Of a stretch of 29,565 nucleotides of DNA, positions 1 through 11,216 are shown piece after piece (the first letter of the stretch is position 1; each line of letters opens with the position of its first letter). Location of the stretch: the NCBI GenBank assembly GCA_000467715.1, contig AJFK01000103.1, positions 1 through 29,565 on the forward strand. Reading direction: 5' to 3'. The stretch is from Hysterium pulicare CBS 123377. Its lineage: Eukaryota > Ascomycota > Dothideomycetes > Hysteriales > Hysteriaceae. A program made the translations under genes and the position numbers. The notes under the pieces are model-generated. The model was not told where the DNA came from and did not search any database. It worked only from the letters and a program-made list of their open reading frames with translations.

Positions 1-982
1 GAATTATTAATATAATAAGTTAGTTTCTAGATAAGTAGGTAGTAATAGCTAGGAGGGAAGGGTGGTAGCGAAGGCCGTATTAATAGTGCCAGAACATTGC
101 GCCTAAGAATAGATGTGAACATTAGCAGAACTCTCCTTACTGCCCAACGTCTATTGCTTGACTGGATCGGGGTTACTGCGGATCGACCATTACTGGATCT
201 GCCTGTCGAGCTTGAATCAATGTGTGCATTATGATAACTAGCAACCTAACTTAGGCAGTTCAACATTCCCACAACCTTCATGTCTAGTGGAGTGAAATAG
301 AGGTTGTATAACACCATCATGATAATACTCTACTTCATGTCACAAGAAAGAAGCAGTTAGAGGGACCCGAACTTCAACATAGAACTCTGACTCCTTGGAT
401 GCTGTAATGCAGATTAATTCTTCCATCAGCCAGAATACCATCACATACTAAGTGCTGCTGACTCTCGGCGGAGAAGAAACAGCAATGACTGACCCCGAAG
501 CATCAGTCATCAACGACACAAATCTTAGCACAGCTTCCTCTTCCGCAAGGGTCAGGGTCAGAGTCGCGAACGAATCTTTTGTTGCGCCTAACCTTGTGCC
601 AGAGGCAAACTCCCTCCGTCCGTACTGCTTCGAATGCCGCCAGAACACCGTGTGATTTGGATATGACCGCATCCAATTTACCATGAGATGGACCGCCTTG
701 AGAATCCGAGACAACCCATAATACATGCTAGTTGTACTCCAGCTCTTTTGCAATGCAATGGATCCATTGTATCGTCAGGATTATGAAGGGTGACTTCGTT
801 AGCATGTTCAGAGTGGTCGGCAGTAAGACCTCCTGTCACAGGTGGAATATCGTTCATAGAGGGGAGTTGGCCGTCGGATTGGTCGTCAATTTAACTGTCG
901 TCAATAGTAGGCGCACCGTTGACGGGCTTAGTAGAATCTGGTGCAGATGAGACTGTCTCTGTCAGCTTATTAAGGTGTAATC
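1..982. other. No secure gene; left flank of the MULE remnant
   Basis: I see no convincing gene. The first 60 bases are AT-rich and built from TAG/CTAG-like words (for example gtaggtagtaatagctag at 34-51). Open frames at 448-753 (minus) and 452-655 (plus) overlap each other and match no family I recognise. The left terminus of the Mutator-like element should lie here if it survives, but no inverted repeat matching the other side is visible by eye. Confidence 0.5.
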
Positions 983-2904
983 TTAACATCCTGTCGCTGA
1001 GGAGACCTTACCTGGCGTTACTCCGGCGCCTTCCTGGATTGTAGTTGGCGTAGCTGTTAGTGTCGGTGTCGGATTTCCTCCTCTACCTCCAAAACTTGGA
1101 GGTTCTGAACAAGCCCTATCTCTGGGCCTTCCTCCACGCTCATGCCATAACTCAAAGTGCCACAGATCCCTTCTTGTTGTAGTATCGGTCTCCTTTGGTC
1201 GCCCTTTGTGGCGTAGGTCTGATGGATCGCCCACTTGAAGGAGAGGATCGTTGAGTTCCTGGAAGAGAGAGAGAGAGTCGGCTACATCAGAGAGAGGTGA
1301 CAGTAAGAAGGGTAAAACCTACAAGTTGTTCGTCCATCAAGCAGTGTTTTAAAATCGTGGCTATTGGAACAGGGCCCTTGTTCTGGTGAATCCAGTGGGA
1401 GCAAGGTAGGCCCATTGATCTTGTGAATAGCTTGTGGCAGCCCTCTGGATCAAATCCTTCCTCCTTGGCAAGTTCTTCCTGCTCGAGGATCTGCCGTAGG
1501 GCCGTGTGGCGTCACCTTCCATCGTAGTTGTTCCAGCAAATCTACCTCATGGCGTCCAATCTTCCTGCGAGGAACCTTTCCAATCGCACGCTCGTAGTTC
1601 TCTTGTTGGCGTTTGACAGCCAGAGCAAAGTTTCCGCTACCGTTTTTAAATCGCCGGTGGAGGTATTCAGATGGGACTTTGGGAGGGCGTGGCTCAACTC
1701 GCCGAATGACGTAGCTCTGGTCCCAAAATGCGGCCGCTGGTCAATGTAAGCGTGAACAATCTGCTTTCGGATTGGAAGGATGTGGCTTGTGACGTAATGA
1801 ACCAGCTCGTACTGCATAAATACTTCTTCTTCAGGTCGTCATAGCGTTCACCAAACTCAGCAGCAGTACGTGATTGTATGAGCTTCTGGTAGTCAGTCAG
1901 GAACTCATCGCACTTGATTCGATCCGCCTCATGGTCGCCAGTCTTCCAGGCCTGCTTTGCCCTCTTGGTAACGTTCTCATCGATGTGCCAAGAACAGAGG
2001 ATTTGGTAACTCTCTGGAAAGTGAACATCAAGGGCCTTTCGTAAGAGCTTCTCATTATCGGTGACGACAACACCAGGATCGATTTGTGAACCCTCACTCA
2101 CGAGATGCCTGAGCTGGTCAATTGCCCAGGTATACACCTCATCGTCCTCTGCACTAAGGAAGCAGAATCCTATGGAGAAGATGGTGTTGCGGGTTGTTTT
2201 ACCCACAAGATGCAACATAGGTATGCCGAATCGGTTTGTTTTGTAGGTCGAATTAAGGATAACAGCGTCGGGGTGCTTCTTGAACATTTCTTCGCGCCAA
2301 GGATACGTGAACCATAGAGCCATCAATCTGTCGTATTTATCGTACATTGTTTGGTGGGAAACGTCGCGATCGCGGAGCTCTTGAAGTAGAGCCTGAGTAG
2401 GAGTATGGCGACCAAGTTCTTCATCACAAATCTTTTGCTTCGCGTTGTAGATATCCTTATTGCTGAGTAGCCGCCCTTATGATGTTAGGTTCAAGGTGTC
2501 TATAATACTCCTCGGCGGTATATTAGCTCTGCTCATGACCTTTATCTGCTCCAAGGTCTCCTCATCCAGCTTTCGGTGCGCACAATGTAAATGCGCAGTA
2601 AATGCACGATCATGGTTATGCCCACCATGAACAAGGTGTAGCGTCCATTGCCCGGTATCCTTATTGCATATTGCAACTGCGTTCCATGGGCAACCGCCCT
2701 TTTTAGGTAATGCATTTAGTACCGTTGGCAGTATACTCACCGGCGCGGTCGCAGAGGAATGTTAGCGTTCTTCATAGAAAGCTTTCCTTTTCGTCGGCGA
2801 CTGCGTCCCTTTGATACCGTGTAGCCTTCCTTCTGGGTAAATTGGTCAGTCCTGGTGATTAGTTCTTCGAGCGTGCGGTAAGGTCCTGGTGGAGGTGCTT
2901 CCAT
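983..2904 (-). pseudogene. Decayed Mutator-like (MULE/FAR1) transposase
   Basis: This is a cut-and-paste transposase of the fungal Mutator-like superfamily, broken into several frames. The N-terminus starts with ATG at 2904 and runs into a FAR1 DNA-binding domain (FLCDRAGEYTANGTKC about 2770-2715, then GCPW...C...W...HNHD in 2740-2478). After an in-frame TAA at 2479-2477 the linker LSNKDIYNAKQKICDEEL follows. The MULE domain comes next (NSTYKTNRFGIPML, then VVTDNEKLLRKAL and CSWHIDENV), in one frame down to about 1820. A frameshift there moves the reading to DQRPHFGTRATS and STGDLKTVAETLLWL (1817-1542). A SWIM-like motif, CHKLFTRSMGLPCSHWI, lies near 1430-1380, and a C-terminal VRHKGRPK-like segment reads LRHKGRPKETDTTTRRDLWH (1215-1150). 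Frameshifts also lie near 2760 and 2700. Family consensus has Asp in the DxTYKTN motif; here it is Asn (codon 2254-2252), so the catalytic triad is broken. No terminal inverted repeats or target duplication were identified. Confidence 0.85.
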
Positions 2905-3102
2905 CACCGGGTAAAGTAGACGTGTTGGTTTTGACTAGGTAGGAGCCTTAGAAAGCTCGTTGTCGCTGCCAGTGTTGATCTCATTCATCAAAACCACTCT
3001 ATTCTGACTCATTGTCGTCCATAGAGAGATGCTGGTTGTTGTCAAAATCCTTGGTGTTGACTACTGTACATAGAAAATGTTTGAGGAAGGAAATATTTCA
3101 GT

Positions 3103-3132
3103 GGAACATTTTCGCCGGATTAACGATGTTCC
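3103..3132. repeat. Small inverted repeat upstream of the MULE start
   Basis: ggaacat at 3103-3109 is repeated in inverted form as atgttcc at 3126-3132, with a 16-nt loop. It lies just before the minisatellite and about 200 bp upstream of the transposase ATG. It could be part of the element's subterminal region or chance. Confidence 0.4.
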
Positions 3133-3138
3133 GTGCGC

Positions 3139-3325
3139 AGTATACTGGATTTGGGGAGGGATGTATGTAGTGAAAATGCGGGGTGCATGTAGTGAAAGAG
3201 GGGGCGTATGTAGTGAAAGAGAGGGGTGTTATAGTGGAAAGGGGAGGTGCATGTAGTGAAAGGGGGGGGGCGTACTGGAAAGGATGGGTGCACGTAGTGA
3301 AAGGAGGGCTGTAAATAGTGGATAG
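3139..3325. repeat. Minisatellite, units of about 17-25 bp, core TGTAGTGAAAG(G)n
   Basis: Eight or nine imperfect units share the core gtgcatgtagtgaaagggg (clear copies near 3160, 3184, 3207, 3249 and 3287). Shortened copies carry atagtggaaa or tactggaaa. Guanine runs vary, with nine in a row near 3265. The array starts about 235 bp upstream of the transposase start codon, so it may be the subterminal repeat region of that element. Confidence 0.85.
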
Positions 3326-6300
3326 AAGACTAAATAGAGAGCTAGAGATATGTAGTTATCATGAAATTACATTTAGACAATACGATACTACTCTAAATCT
3401 GGAGCTGCTTGAAGCTGTCTTGTTACAAGAACAGGACAGCATTGTCACGGCATTTACGCACAACTTTCGAAGTCCTCAAATCTACGGGCTAAATTTGAGC
3501 CGTTACTGACGTTTATAGAAGACACAATGCACAAAACTTGAGTCTCCTGTGCACTACTTCAGAACCCTGCACTTCCATAATTCCGTGAATCCGTTCCGAT
3601 GGCCTGGCGAGTCGCGGGAGTAATTTCGTTGTAGATGATGCTGACACATGGTTGGTATGCTGCGGTATCTGGTACAAGATTGGCTTGTGGAGTGCCCTCT
3701 ATCTCTTCATCTGCAGAGTCCGGCCTTCATTTGATAAAATGGTATCATATGCTCATCCCTGATCACCCAATTCAATTGCCCTCGCCGCGCTGGCAAGTGC
3801 CGATGAAGCTTCGCCAGTGTCGGAGCTTGACTTTAGTCGTAGTCAAATCACATCAAGCTTGCCTATGTCAAGGTAGCGGATAGACTCAGTTGCTGTCCAA
3901 TTCAGGGAGTAGAATCTAATGCACATTTTCAGAAAAGCAAAGTGCCACAGTATCCGGCCAATTGCTTTCACTTGTTCATGTCACTTTCATATTCTCTGAG
4001 TATCACCTGTCTCCGAAAACCTGTCTTGGAAGAACACTTTTCCCTTCCCAAGGTTCCTTGTAGAGGTGTCCATGGGTGCACCGACTAGAAGTGTAGTGGA
4101 ATGGGAGACGCAGTAAGAGGAGATGTTGTGCGTTGGGGTGTCTCTTCAGAGATGTCCTGTTGATCCACAGTGTGCAAGTGCAGTAGGAGAAGTAGAGCGC
4201 ATTGAAGGGTAACTTGAATAATGCCCTTAGTCAAAGCAGCCTTACCTCCTCATTTCCTTGACTTGGTGTGGAGTGGAAATCTTAGGTCGTGGAAGCGAGA
4301 GAGAATAAGAGAATTAATTCGAATATACTGCTGATGTAAAAGCCCAATGGATTCCAAGCTTCTTTCCGACGGCGGCACGGTCCACTTGCAGGAATGCATT
4401 ATGATGGACGACGTGCAAATCTAGTATGAACTTGATCGGCCTTCAGTCTCGGGCTGAGTAAGCATGAACAGCAAGGCAGCAAGCGAAGGCATACTTCGCT
4501 TCTCTCATCTCAACACTCGGACTTGGCCCTTCTAATCAACTCAGCAACCGATTCGTTCATCAATACACAGTAGTCCGAATTTGTTTTTTTGAACTTGTCC
4601 CTTTTCTCGTGTCGTTGAAGCTTGCCTTAACACCACCGAAGGCCTCATTCCTCCGCAATTACCTTTCATACAAGCCCAATAGAGACCTTCGTTCCTTCGG
4701 TTCCCCCATACAACTTCTTCTTGACAATGCTTTCATCGAAGAAGAGAAGCTCCCGTCAAAAACCTCACATACGCAGCGGTCTGTGCTGTGCTTTGCGTCA
4801 ACCAATTCCGCTTTATCTTCTTCACAATAGGACATCCCCACTTCCTCGTAGGGTATCGTTTTGGAATCTTTTACACTGTGTTTGTTCCTATAAGATGAGT
4901 TCGCCGTAATGCAGTTTCTATGATTCTCAGGAAGCTGGGCTTCGTTCCTGATGCGGGGCATGACACGGCCAACGGTGGGCGACGTTGGATTTGCTAATGA
5001 ATGCGGACTTCTGCATCGGCGCCCTGGCTACCACTACTTCGACTCATGACGCCAAAAGTGTAGACCAAAGCCCATCTTCGACGCTCATTCGATTGAAGGC
5101 GTCACATCAAGTAATCCAACGCACGCGATCCCCGCATACGCATTGCATCTTGTGGCTCATTCTCACAAATAGACGGCAACCTCTTCCGCTAAGTCTTCAA
5201 TTTATTTCTAGTATCACGACAATGTGAGCATGGTTCTGAGTAGTATTCCGGTTCAACTTCAACCTCGACGGTGCGATACCAGATTGTAGGGAAGCAAATG
5301 ACGGCGCTCTGAAGGAAGAGCTCACAGTTCATCATGTTAGAATGAGGAATCCCTGCTCCATTTCTTAAAGGATCCATGGCGAAGATCACTGGTGAAGCGA
5401 AGTACACGTACATCATAAAGAGATCTCGTAACCAACTTCTGGGGCAGCAAGTCGAGATTCTAATCAAGAGTGATGGCGACGCGATGAACCGAAGGCCAGG
5501 AGCCTAATCACAAAACTACAGATGCATGACTGCGAACAGCTTCTGTCCGATTAGCTCCAATCTTACCGCATACGAACTGTATGACTAGATGTATTTCCCG
5601 TTACAACTATCCCAACACCCGGATAGACTTCGAGCAGTGGGAATTCCACGACGATCCTACTTCTTACGGTTGAGAGTTGTTGTCTTTGCTTCGAAGACTA
5701 TAGTCCTGTGAAAGGAAAGACTGAAGGCTCTGACCGCGACTTTTAGCATGCACAATATACTTTCTTCGGAGAGTCTAGATGTCCGTTTACGCATCCATCT
5801 CTTCGGGTCGAATACTACTGATGAGTCGTTGTGATTCTGAACTCGAGCAGGTAAAATGTCAGTCAGCTTTACTTTGCACTTCAGAACAGGCCGAATTTTC
5901 TTCCCTCTACTCCGGACTTCAAGAATCTAGAGTTGAGTGTCCTACCTACTTTCGTTCACTTAAGCAAGCCAAATCTTCCACGCAGGTGACGGCCCCATCG
6001 GACTCCACCTCCTCCGTCAATCTCTCACCCATGACACCACTTGCTTCTCGGCTTACAGGCCGGCATTGTACCTAGCTCGCATAAGATTGTCGTCTTCATC
6101 CCTCACTGCACGCGAGTGAGAACAGACGACCAAGAGCACAGCAACCGTGAATCGAGTGTCATTGAACTACCTTTCAGCAGACTACGTTTTACCAAGTGAG
6201 AGGCTGAGGCTCTATATCGTCAATTCTATCGGTATCAACGTCTCCGGCCACACTTCTCTGTAGTAAGTCTTGTTCGCCGAAACTCATCTACCAAGTTAAC

Positions 6301-6541
6301 GCACCTCAGTGTTGAGGTTCTCCCTACGCTTAACCCTAGGACTAAAGCAGGTTGCGGAGTAGTATTCGTCGTCTAAGTTTTCATCTTCACTTCTCACTCA
6401 CTGCTAAATCTCCTTCAGCAATGACACAAGAACTGGTCAAGCCTCGATGGCTTGCACATCTTTCTTGTACGTTGACGGACTTTCTTGCTTCGGATCAGGT
6501 GCCATCCTCATACTTACTGCGCTCCAATGTAAAGAGGAACG
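3326..6541. other. Gene-poor stretch, no recognisable coding sequence
   Basis: Open frames here are short (60-130 codons), overlap on opposite strands and match no family I recognise. Examples are 3318-3509 plus, 4609-4830 plus versus 4659-4961 minus, 5189-5467 minus and 5779-6075 plus. At 4279-4299 a 21 bp stretch (ttaggtcgtggaagcgag core) resembles 15111-15131. I see no transposon ends or arrays. Confidence 0.5.
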
Positions 6542-7178
6542 ATGCCAACTTCGTTCTTCATTGTTGGCGAGAGGCTCGATGTGGTTTCCGTTGCAAATCA
6601 AACGATGAAAGGAATTGCTTTGCATCCGACACTGGTAAGTCCAATCCTAAATCTCGCCTACCAATCCCAACCGACCCCTCTGGCTCACTCTCCCTCACTC
6701 TCCAATCTCATAGGTCTCGATACCCAAGATAACAACAGTCGACACTCAGACACCTTGCACTTCCGTTACGACCTCCACACCATACACCCGGCACACTCAC
6801 TCTCTTAACATACCTCCCCGCACACACCAACCTTGCTTCCCCACGCTGGCTACTTTCCTCGCAAACGTACCAGAACTCGGCTGCGGACTGAGCCCTCACA
6901 CTAATGGCATGGTCGAGAGCGATGAGTCTGGATTGAAGGACATTGTTGGAGTGATGATGGGAAATGTGAAGAAGGGGTTCTCCTCTGATTGCTCTTCGTC
7001 CATTGGAGGCATGAAGCCACCGTCCTCATCGAGCTGGACCAGGCCTCTTGGTAGTGTCGGCGTGTCTGGTGGTAGCTTCTGGAAGCATGTTCTGCAAGAG
7101 GACGCTAGCCCTTTGTCTCTCTTCTTCACTTCGGGCCAAATCAGCTGCAGTGAATGTGGATTGCGTGCTTTGTCCTAA
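6542..7178 (+). CDS. Speculative two-exon ORF, unknown function
   Basis: Joining 6542-6634 and 6714-7178 gives an open frame of 185 residues starting MPTSFFIVGERLDVV. The proposed 79-nt intron (6635-6713) has a consensus GTAAGT donor, CTCAC branch-like words and an ATAG acceptor, and the junction is phase 0. The product is Thr/Ser/Pro-rich in the middle, ends with a serine run and a CxxC pair (SCSEC), and matches nothing I know. The opposite strand in 6896-7343 reads as an acidic AT-hook type protein, which is at least as likely to be the true coding strand. The splice signals are the only real support. Confidence 0.2.
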
Positions 7179-7700
7179 GTGAGACCGGGCCGTTTTCCGC
7201 TGGATGAAGAGGAGTCGTAGCATCGTCGTTGTTGGATGCTGAGAGAGAGGCCCCTCTTGAAGTTGGTCTTCATCCGTTGGTGGAATGGCAGGTGGAATGG
7301 CACCGAGGTCATCATCGAGTTCAACCATGTCATCGCGTTCCACAAAAGCATAGTCCGACCCAACATCCAGTCGAGATATAAATCCGATGCTTCGGCCTCT
7401 TCTCGGAATCCTTCAAGGGCGAGGCTGATTTGGAGTCTGATTCTCTTTGCCTCTTCGAGGACGGCCTCTCTTCCTCTTTCCGGACGTGCTGACTGATGTT
7501 GCGATCTACAGATCACTGTCCGGCTTTGCCATTCTTCTGCCGCTTTGGAGTGAAAGCCGACGCAAACGGATCAGCATCTAGTTCGCTGTCTGCTGCAGAC
7601 TTTCGATTCTCCTTGCGGGTGAGTGAAATTGCGAATGAGGCAAATTCCGAGTTATATTTCTTGGGGTTCTTACCATTTCCTTAATTTGACTTGTTTGACG
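6896..7700 (-). pseudogene. AT-hook protein remnant, frameshifted
   Basis: Read on the minus strand, about 7483-7445 encodes GKRKRGRPRRGKE, a textbook AT-hook (RGRP core with flanking basic residues) that binds the minor groove of AT-rich DNA. It is followed by a stop at 7413-7415. In another frame comes an acidic, proline-rich segment (ERDDMVELDDDLGAIPP, about 7330-7280). A similar acidic module (QLDEDGGFMPPMDEEQSEE) recurs near 7045-6985, suggesting an internal duplication. Upstream, a lysine-rich stretch (AFTPKRQKNGKAGQ) ends in TGA near 7499. Several frames must be joined, so I take it as decayed or as a gene whose introns I cannot resolve. It could be an HMGA-like chromatin protein or the tail of a transposon protein. 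Confidence 0.35.
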
Positions 7701-8598
7701 GGCAGGAAGACCAGGAGAGCCAATGAATCACTGGCCTCAAGCCCGGAGATAGCATCCAACACACATCTGTTGGACCTGGAAGGGCGGTTCTCACCGCCGT
7801 CGGTCAATGTTCGCTACGCCTACGAAAAAAGCGCTTCGTCCGAGTCCTCGTTCACTCAGGTGGTAGTGGGATTCCCAGATCTGTCTCGTCTTGCTGGGAT
7901 TCGAGTACATGAGTCTTTTCTGGGGCTATTCCAACATTCTCTCCCACGGCGAGATTGGAGGTGTGGACTTTGATGCGGGATTAAAGGGTGTAGTTATCCC
8001 TCAACTCATCCACGAAAGTTTTCAACGCACTCTCCAAACCCTCATTTTGCCTCAATCAGCACTGCGTCATAGATTCTAGTTACGCTTCTTTCAGCGTGTT
8101 TGAAAAATGTCTCGATCTCGCGGAATATATATTACCATGCAAAGCCCAAACGGACGGTGGTTAGCGCCGGTAAAGAGGAGTTGGAGGGCGGATTAGAGCA
8201 GTGCAAGATCTCTTTGGGTGCTGGACCTTTTGTAAAATGTACAAGTTCTATTATACGCCAATTCTGTCAATGCTCCAACGAAATGTGGCTTTGCGTCCTA
8301 GTTTTGACGAAGACCTTCTTTGTCTCGCCCGCCGCAAGATACGTCTTGACTCATGCTCCCCACCCAAACGGTTGGAGGGCAAAAATTTCGATACATTCAT
8401 CTCGTCTACATGGATGTAGAGGTAAATGCACTCCATCGTTTCTCTCTGTGTATTTTGGGACGAAGTGGGTTGGCCTGGAGGTTCCAGTTGGGCATCTCAA
8501 AGACTAAACTCACTTCGTACGTCAACACCTTCGTGCTCGGTCCCGCCCAAAACAATCTAGGCGATATGCACTTCCATTAACCCCATCCACCCATAGAT
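7701..8598. other. No recognisable gene
   Basis: Plus-strand frames 7623-7973 and 8100-8507 stay open for 116-135 codons, but their products match no family and overlap other frames of similar length. No repeats or mobile ends were seen. Confidence 0.4.
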
Positions 8599-9024
8599 GC
8601 GCTGAAGAAGAAGGAGATCTCATCTGATATAAAGGCGTGTACCAGAAGAAACCGGAACATGCGAGAAGTTCCCCCTCGATACGTGTCTACTCCTTTCCGC
8701 ATTCGAGCGCTTTAGTAATCGGACAAATTGGAGGTGGCCCACTATCATGGCAGGATTCCGTCCGATGAAGCAGGCAGCTATGGAGTACACTGTCATCGAC
8801 TTCGATATGCGACAAAGAAGAACAGGAAGTTTTCATCGGATACAAAAGCATATTCCAGAGAATACAGATACATGCGAGAAGTCGGCCTTGATTCGTGTCT
8901 ACTGTTTTTCGCCTCCAAAGGCCTTGGTAAGAGCAGAATGTTGAGGGCCCACCTACCGTCATGACTGCATTCCGTCCCACGAAGAAGGCAACGGTACTTG
9001 AATTCGTCATAACCAAGCCACTCA
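8599..9024. repeat. Two-copy tandem duplication of about 213 bp
   Basis: Unit 1 (about 8599-8811) and unit 2 (about 8812-9024) align along their length. The words acatgcgagaag (8657 and 8870), cgtgtctact and ccgtcc...gaag.aggc (8758 and 8972) recur at a fixed offset of 213-214 bp. In the plus frame both units encode a KK(x)n-SSD-x-KA-x2-R-x4-MREV pattern (ISSDIKA...NMREV and FSSDTKA...YMREV). Several differences are at third codon positions, although unit 1 has stops after the motif. This suggests an old duplication inside a once-coding exon. Confidence 0.75.
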
Positions 9025-10068
9025 GAAGGTAGCAGATGGCGCAGCTTACTTTTCTGGGGCGCCGAGGTCAAAGTCTTCTTCATAGCACCTCACGCCGCTC
9101 AGGCTTTGCGGGTCGAACCGAGTGTAGGATGCCATTCCGGTTTACGACACGGAGATGGAGGACGGCGTTACATAAAGAGTGAAGGGGAGGAAGAGATGCG
9201 AAAAGCCCACTCGAGAGTATCGTCTTACTGAGCACTCATCCGTACGTCCCGTAAACCCACGTGGAACATAATCGCCCGTCATTGTCGTTGGCTACAGGCA
9301 GCTCCGACTCTTCACCGACATCTTGCCAAATCACCCACCCGCATCTCCCACATCGAAAAGCTCCAACAAAGGTCTAACAAAGAATATGAAGGATCTCAAT
9401 TCTATCAAAGCCGCAACTTACGAAGGAAGCATAATGGGAGGGGGTTTTGTTTGCCATTGAGCATTTGGCAGTCTACCGAATGCAATCAGACTGTCATTAG
9501 ACGTACAGTTGGATCTGGATTGGGCTGGCTGGGGTGGGCGTCTGTAGATATTGCTGGGTTTGCAGTCACAGTGTCTTGGTCGGACACTTCTCCGAACAAA
9601 GAAGCCCATATGTTCACATTGAGAGGATTCCACATTTCAATGAGACCATTGGCTGGGCTCTGCCAGGTGATAGCAGTTTCTAGGGGGAAATGATCACGAG
9701 AGTCTTCGAATGGGGGTGGGGGAGCCTAAGTTGCGATGCTACGAGAAGGTGAGGAGCAGACGAAGAGTGCTGAAGTTCTGAAGGTGGATGTCAAAGCGAC
9801 ATCCTTCTCTTGGTGTCTTGGTGAAAGTCAACTTGATATTGGTGTAACTTGATATCGGCAGTAAATGTAGGGAAACTGTTTCTGTTGGCAGCTCTCCGTA
9901 CACATGCTCAGCGGACATAACAGAGTCGGCAAAGTGGCGCCAGGATCTCGACTCCTTTCAGTACCGCATCAAAGTTGGAAATGGGACCATCACAGAACTG
10001 CACCGATATCCAGCGTAACTGCACCGATATCCAGCGATATACCGTAATAAAATCGCCCAAGTGCTCCT
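9025..10068. other. No secure gene; two short tandem repeats
   Basis: Apart from the repeats listed separately, I see nothing firm. A plus-strand reading near 9390-9540 (KAATYEGSIMGGGFVCH, then a stop and AFGSLPNAIRL) looks protein-like but is unidentified. At 9831-9860 aacttgatat recurs 16 bp apart. Confidence 0.4.
9996..10036. repeat. 21 bp direct tandem repeat, two copies
   Basis: aactgcaccgatatccagcg occurs at 9996-10015 and again at 10017-10036, with one spacer base. The copies are identical over 20 bases, which points to a recent slippage or duplication event. Confidence 0.95.
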
Positions 10069-10428
10069 ATGACGCTCTCGCTGCTCGATGCCAAATTGGT
10101 GCGGAGTCACATACAGGCGATCTATATCAGTGGTGAGGACTCCAGAATTAAGTGCCTTGGCGTGGGTAGACAGGGCACCTCGTGCTCGTCCAGTTTGTCC
10201 GCAGGAGAGTATCCGGACATTGACTTGGGCTTTAATGATCAGGTAAGCCGCTTCAGTGTAACGCTTGGATTTCCAATGTTCTCATATACCACTCTCGCCA
10301 AAGCCGAAGCCCTGAAGCCGGTTACTATCAAACAGACAGAGGCGAAGAAGCAAGCAGCACCAACGCGCGGTACCAAGAAGTCTAGCAGTGAGATGACATC
10401 AGACGAAGAGAATATCGGAGAAAATTAG
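10069..10428 (+). CDS. Hypothetical ORF with charged, low-complexity C-terminus
   Basis: This is an open frame of 119 codons from ATG to TAG. Its C-terminal 40 residues are Lys/Glu/Ser-rich (KQTEAKKQAAPTRGTKKSSS, then EMTSDEEN), a composition common in real fungal proteins. The first 75 residues match no family I know. A GTAAGC donor at 10242 inside the frame suggests the true exon may end there, so the stated ORF may not be the mature product. It sits directly upstream of the 53 bp minisatellite. Confidence 0.25.
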   Translation: MTLSLLDAKLVRSHIQAIYISGEDSRIKCLGVGRQGTSCSSSLSAGEYPDIDLGFNDQVSRFSVTLGFPMFSYTTLAKAEALKPVTIKQTEAKKQAAPTRGTKKSSSEMTSDEENIGEN

Positions 10429-10592
10429 GCGTACTCACTGCCCAGGGAACGGACTAAGGGTTGAAGCCACCACTGCGCCTCAGCCCACTGTCACAAGACC
10501 AGTCCGTGCTACGTCGACAAATGGACCTAAAGGGCTTCACAGATTCTGTCTTCCAAATAAAACAATGCCCAAGCATTGCTCAATTGCCTCAT

Positions 10593-10795
10593 GGAGCCTT
10601 CAGTCTCCTCAACACATCCCAAACGCACTACGTGCTCCATATTACGAAGCCTTCAGTCTCCTCATCGCAAGTCAAACCTTCTATCTCTTCAAAATAGTCC
10701 AAACACGATGTGTGCTCCATTTCGTGAAGCCCTGAATCCCTTCGAACCAATTCAAATGTGATGAGTGCTCCATTTCGTGTACCCTCAGTCACCCC
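10593..10795. repeat. Minisatellite of about 53 bp units (3.3 copies)
   Basis: Units begin aagcc(t)tcagtctcc and end gtgctccatttcgtg: 10593-10646, 10647-10726 (with about 27 extra bases in the middle), 10727-10779 and a partial copy at 10780-10795. The copies are imperfect. The plus frame reads a repeated Cys-(S/A)-(I/P) motif, but stops interrupt it, so I treat the array as non-coding or decayed. Confidence 0.8.
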
Positions 10796-10798
10796 ACG

Positions 10799-11019
10799 GC
10801 AGCTGCTAAGGATGTTGGATATGTTGGAGAGAAGATTTTGGAATTAGAGGGAAAGTAGCCCGTCCCCCCAGCATATAAATTCTTCCATCTGTCACGCTTC
10901 CTTCCTTCTTTTCCTCTGTCAATAAAACACTGAGAGCATCGTCACCCATGGATGTGGGAGCTGCTAAGGTTGCTGCTCATGTTGAGAAGATCGCAACGGA
11001 GAATGAAAATGTTGACTGA
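10799..11019 (+). other. Two short related C-terminal-like peptides
   Basis: The plus frame at 10799-10858 ends with AAAKDVGYVGEKILELEGK then TAG. The frame at 10948-11019 is a complete 23-codon ORF, MDVGAAKVAAHVEKIATENE..., ending TGA. Both share (G/A)AAK-x(4-6)-V-x-EKI-x-(T)E and the underlying agctgctaagg word, 158 bp apart. They look like duplicated ends of one gene. A pyrimidine-rich tract (10900-10920) lies between them. Function unknown. Confidence 0.35.
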
Positions 11020-11216
11020 GGGTCGGGACAGGAAATGGCGCCTAAGACCCACCAGGCGAGTCCATGCTTAAAAAAGATCATGATGAATGGCCGGAAAACA
11101 TTGCTACTGACCTTGGTGACCGCATCAACTTTCTCTTTCTCCAACCCAGAAATTGGACTGGCGGCTGAAGCTCCATTGATACCCTGGCGGTGTCTGTATC
11201 GCCGCTGTGGCTCGTT

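Noticed and set aside
9390-9540. Possible RNase H or retroelement fragment (KAATYEGSIMGGGFVCH)
   Set aside because: Short, interrupted by a stop, and no catalytic motif could be placed.
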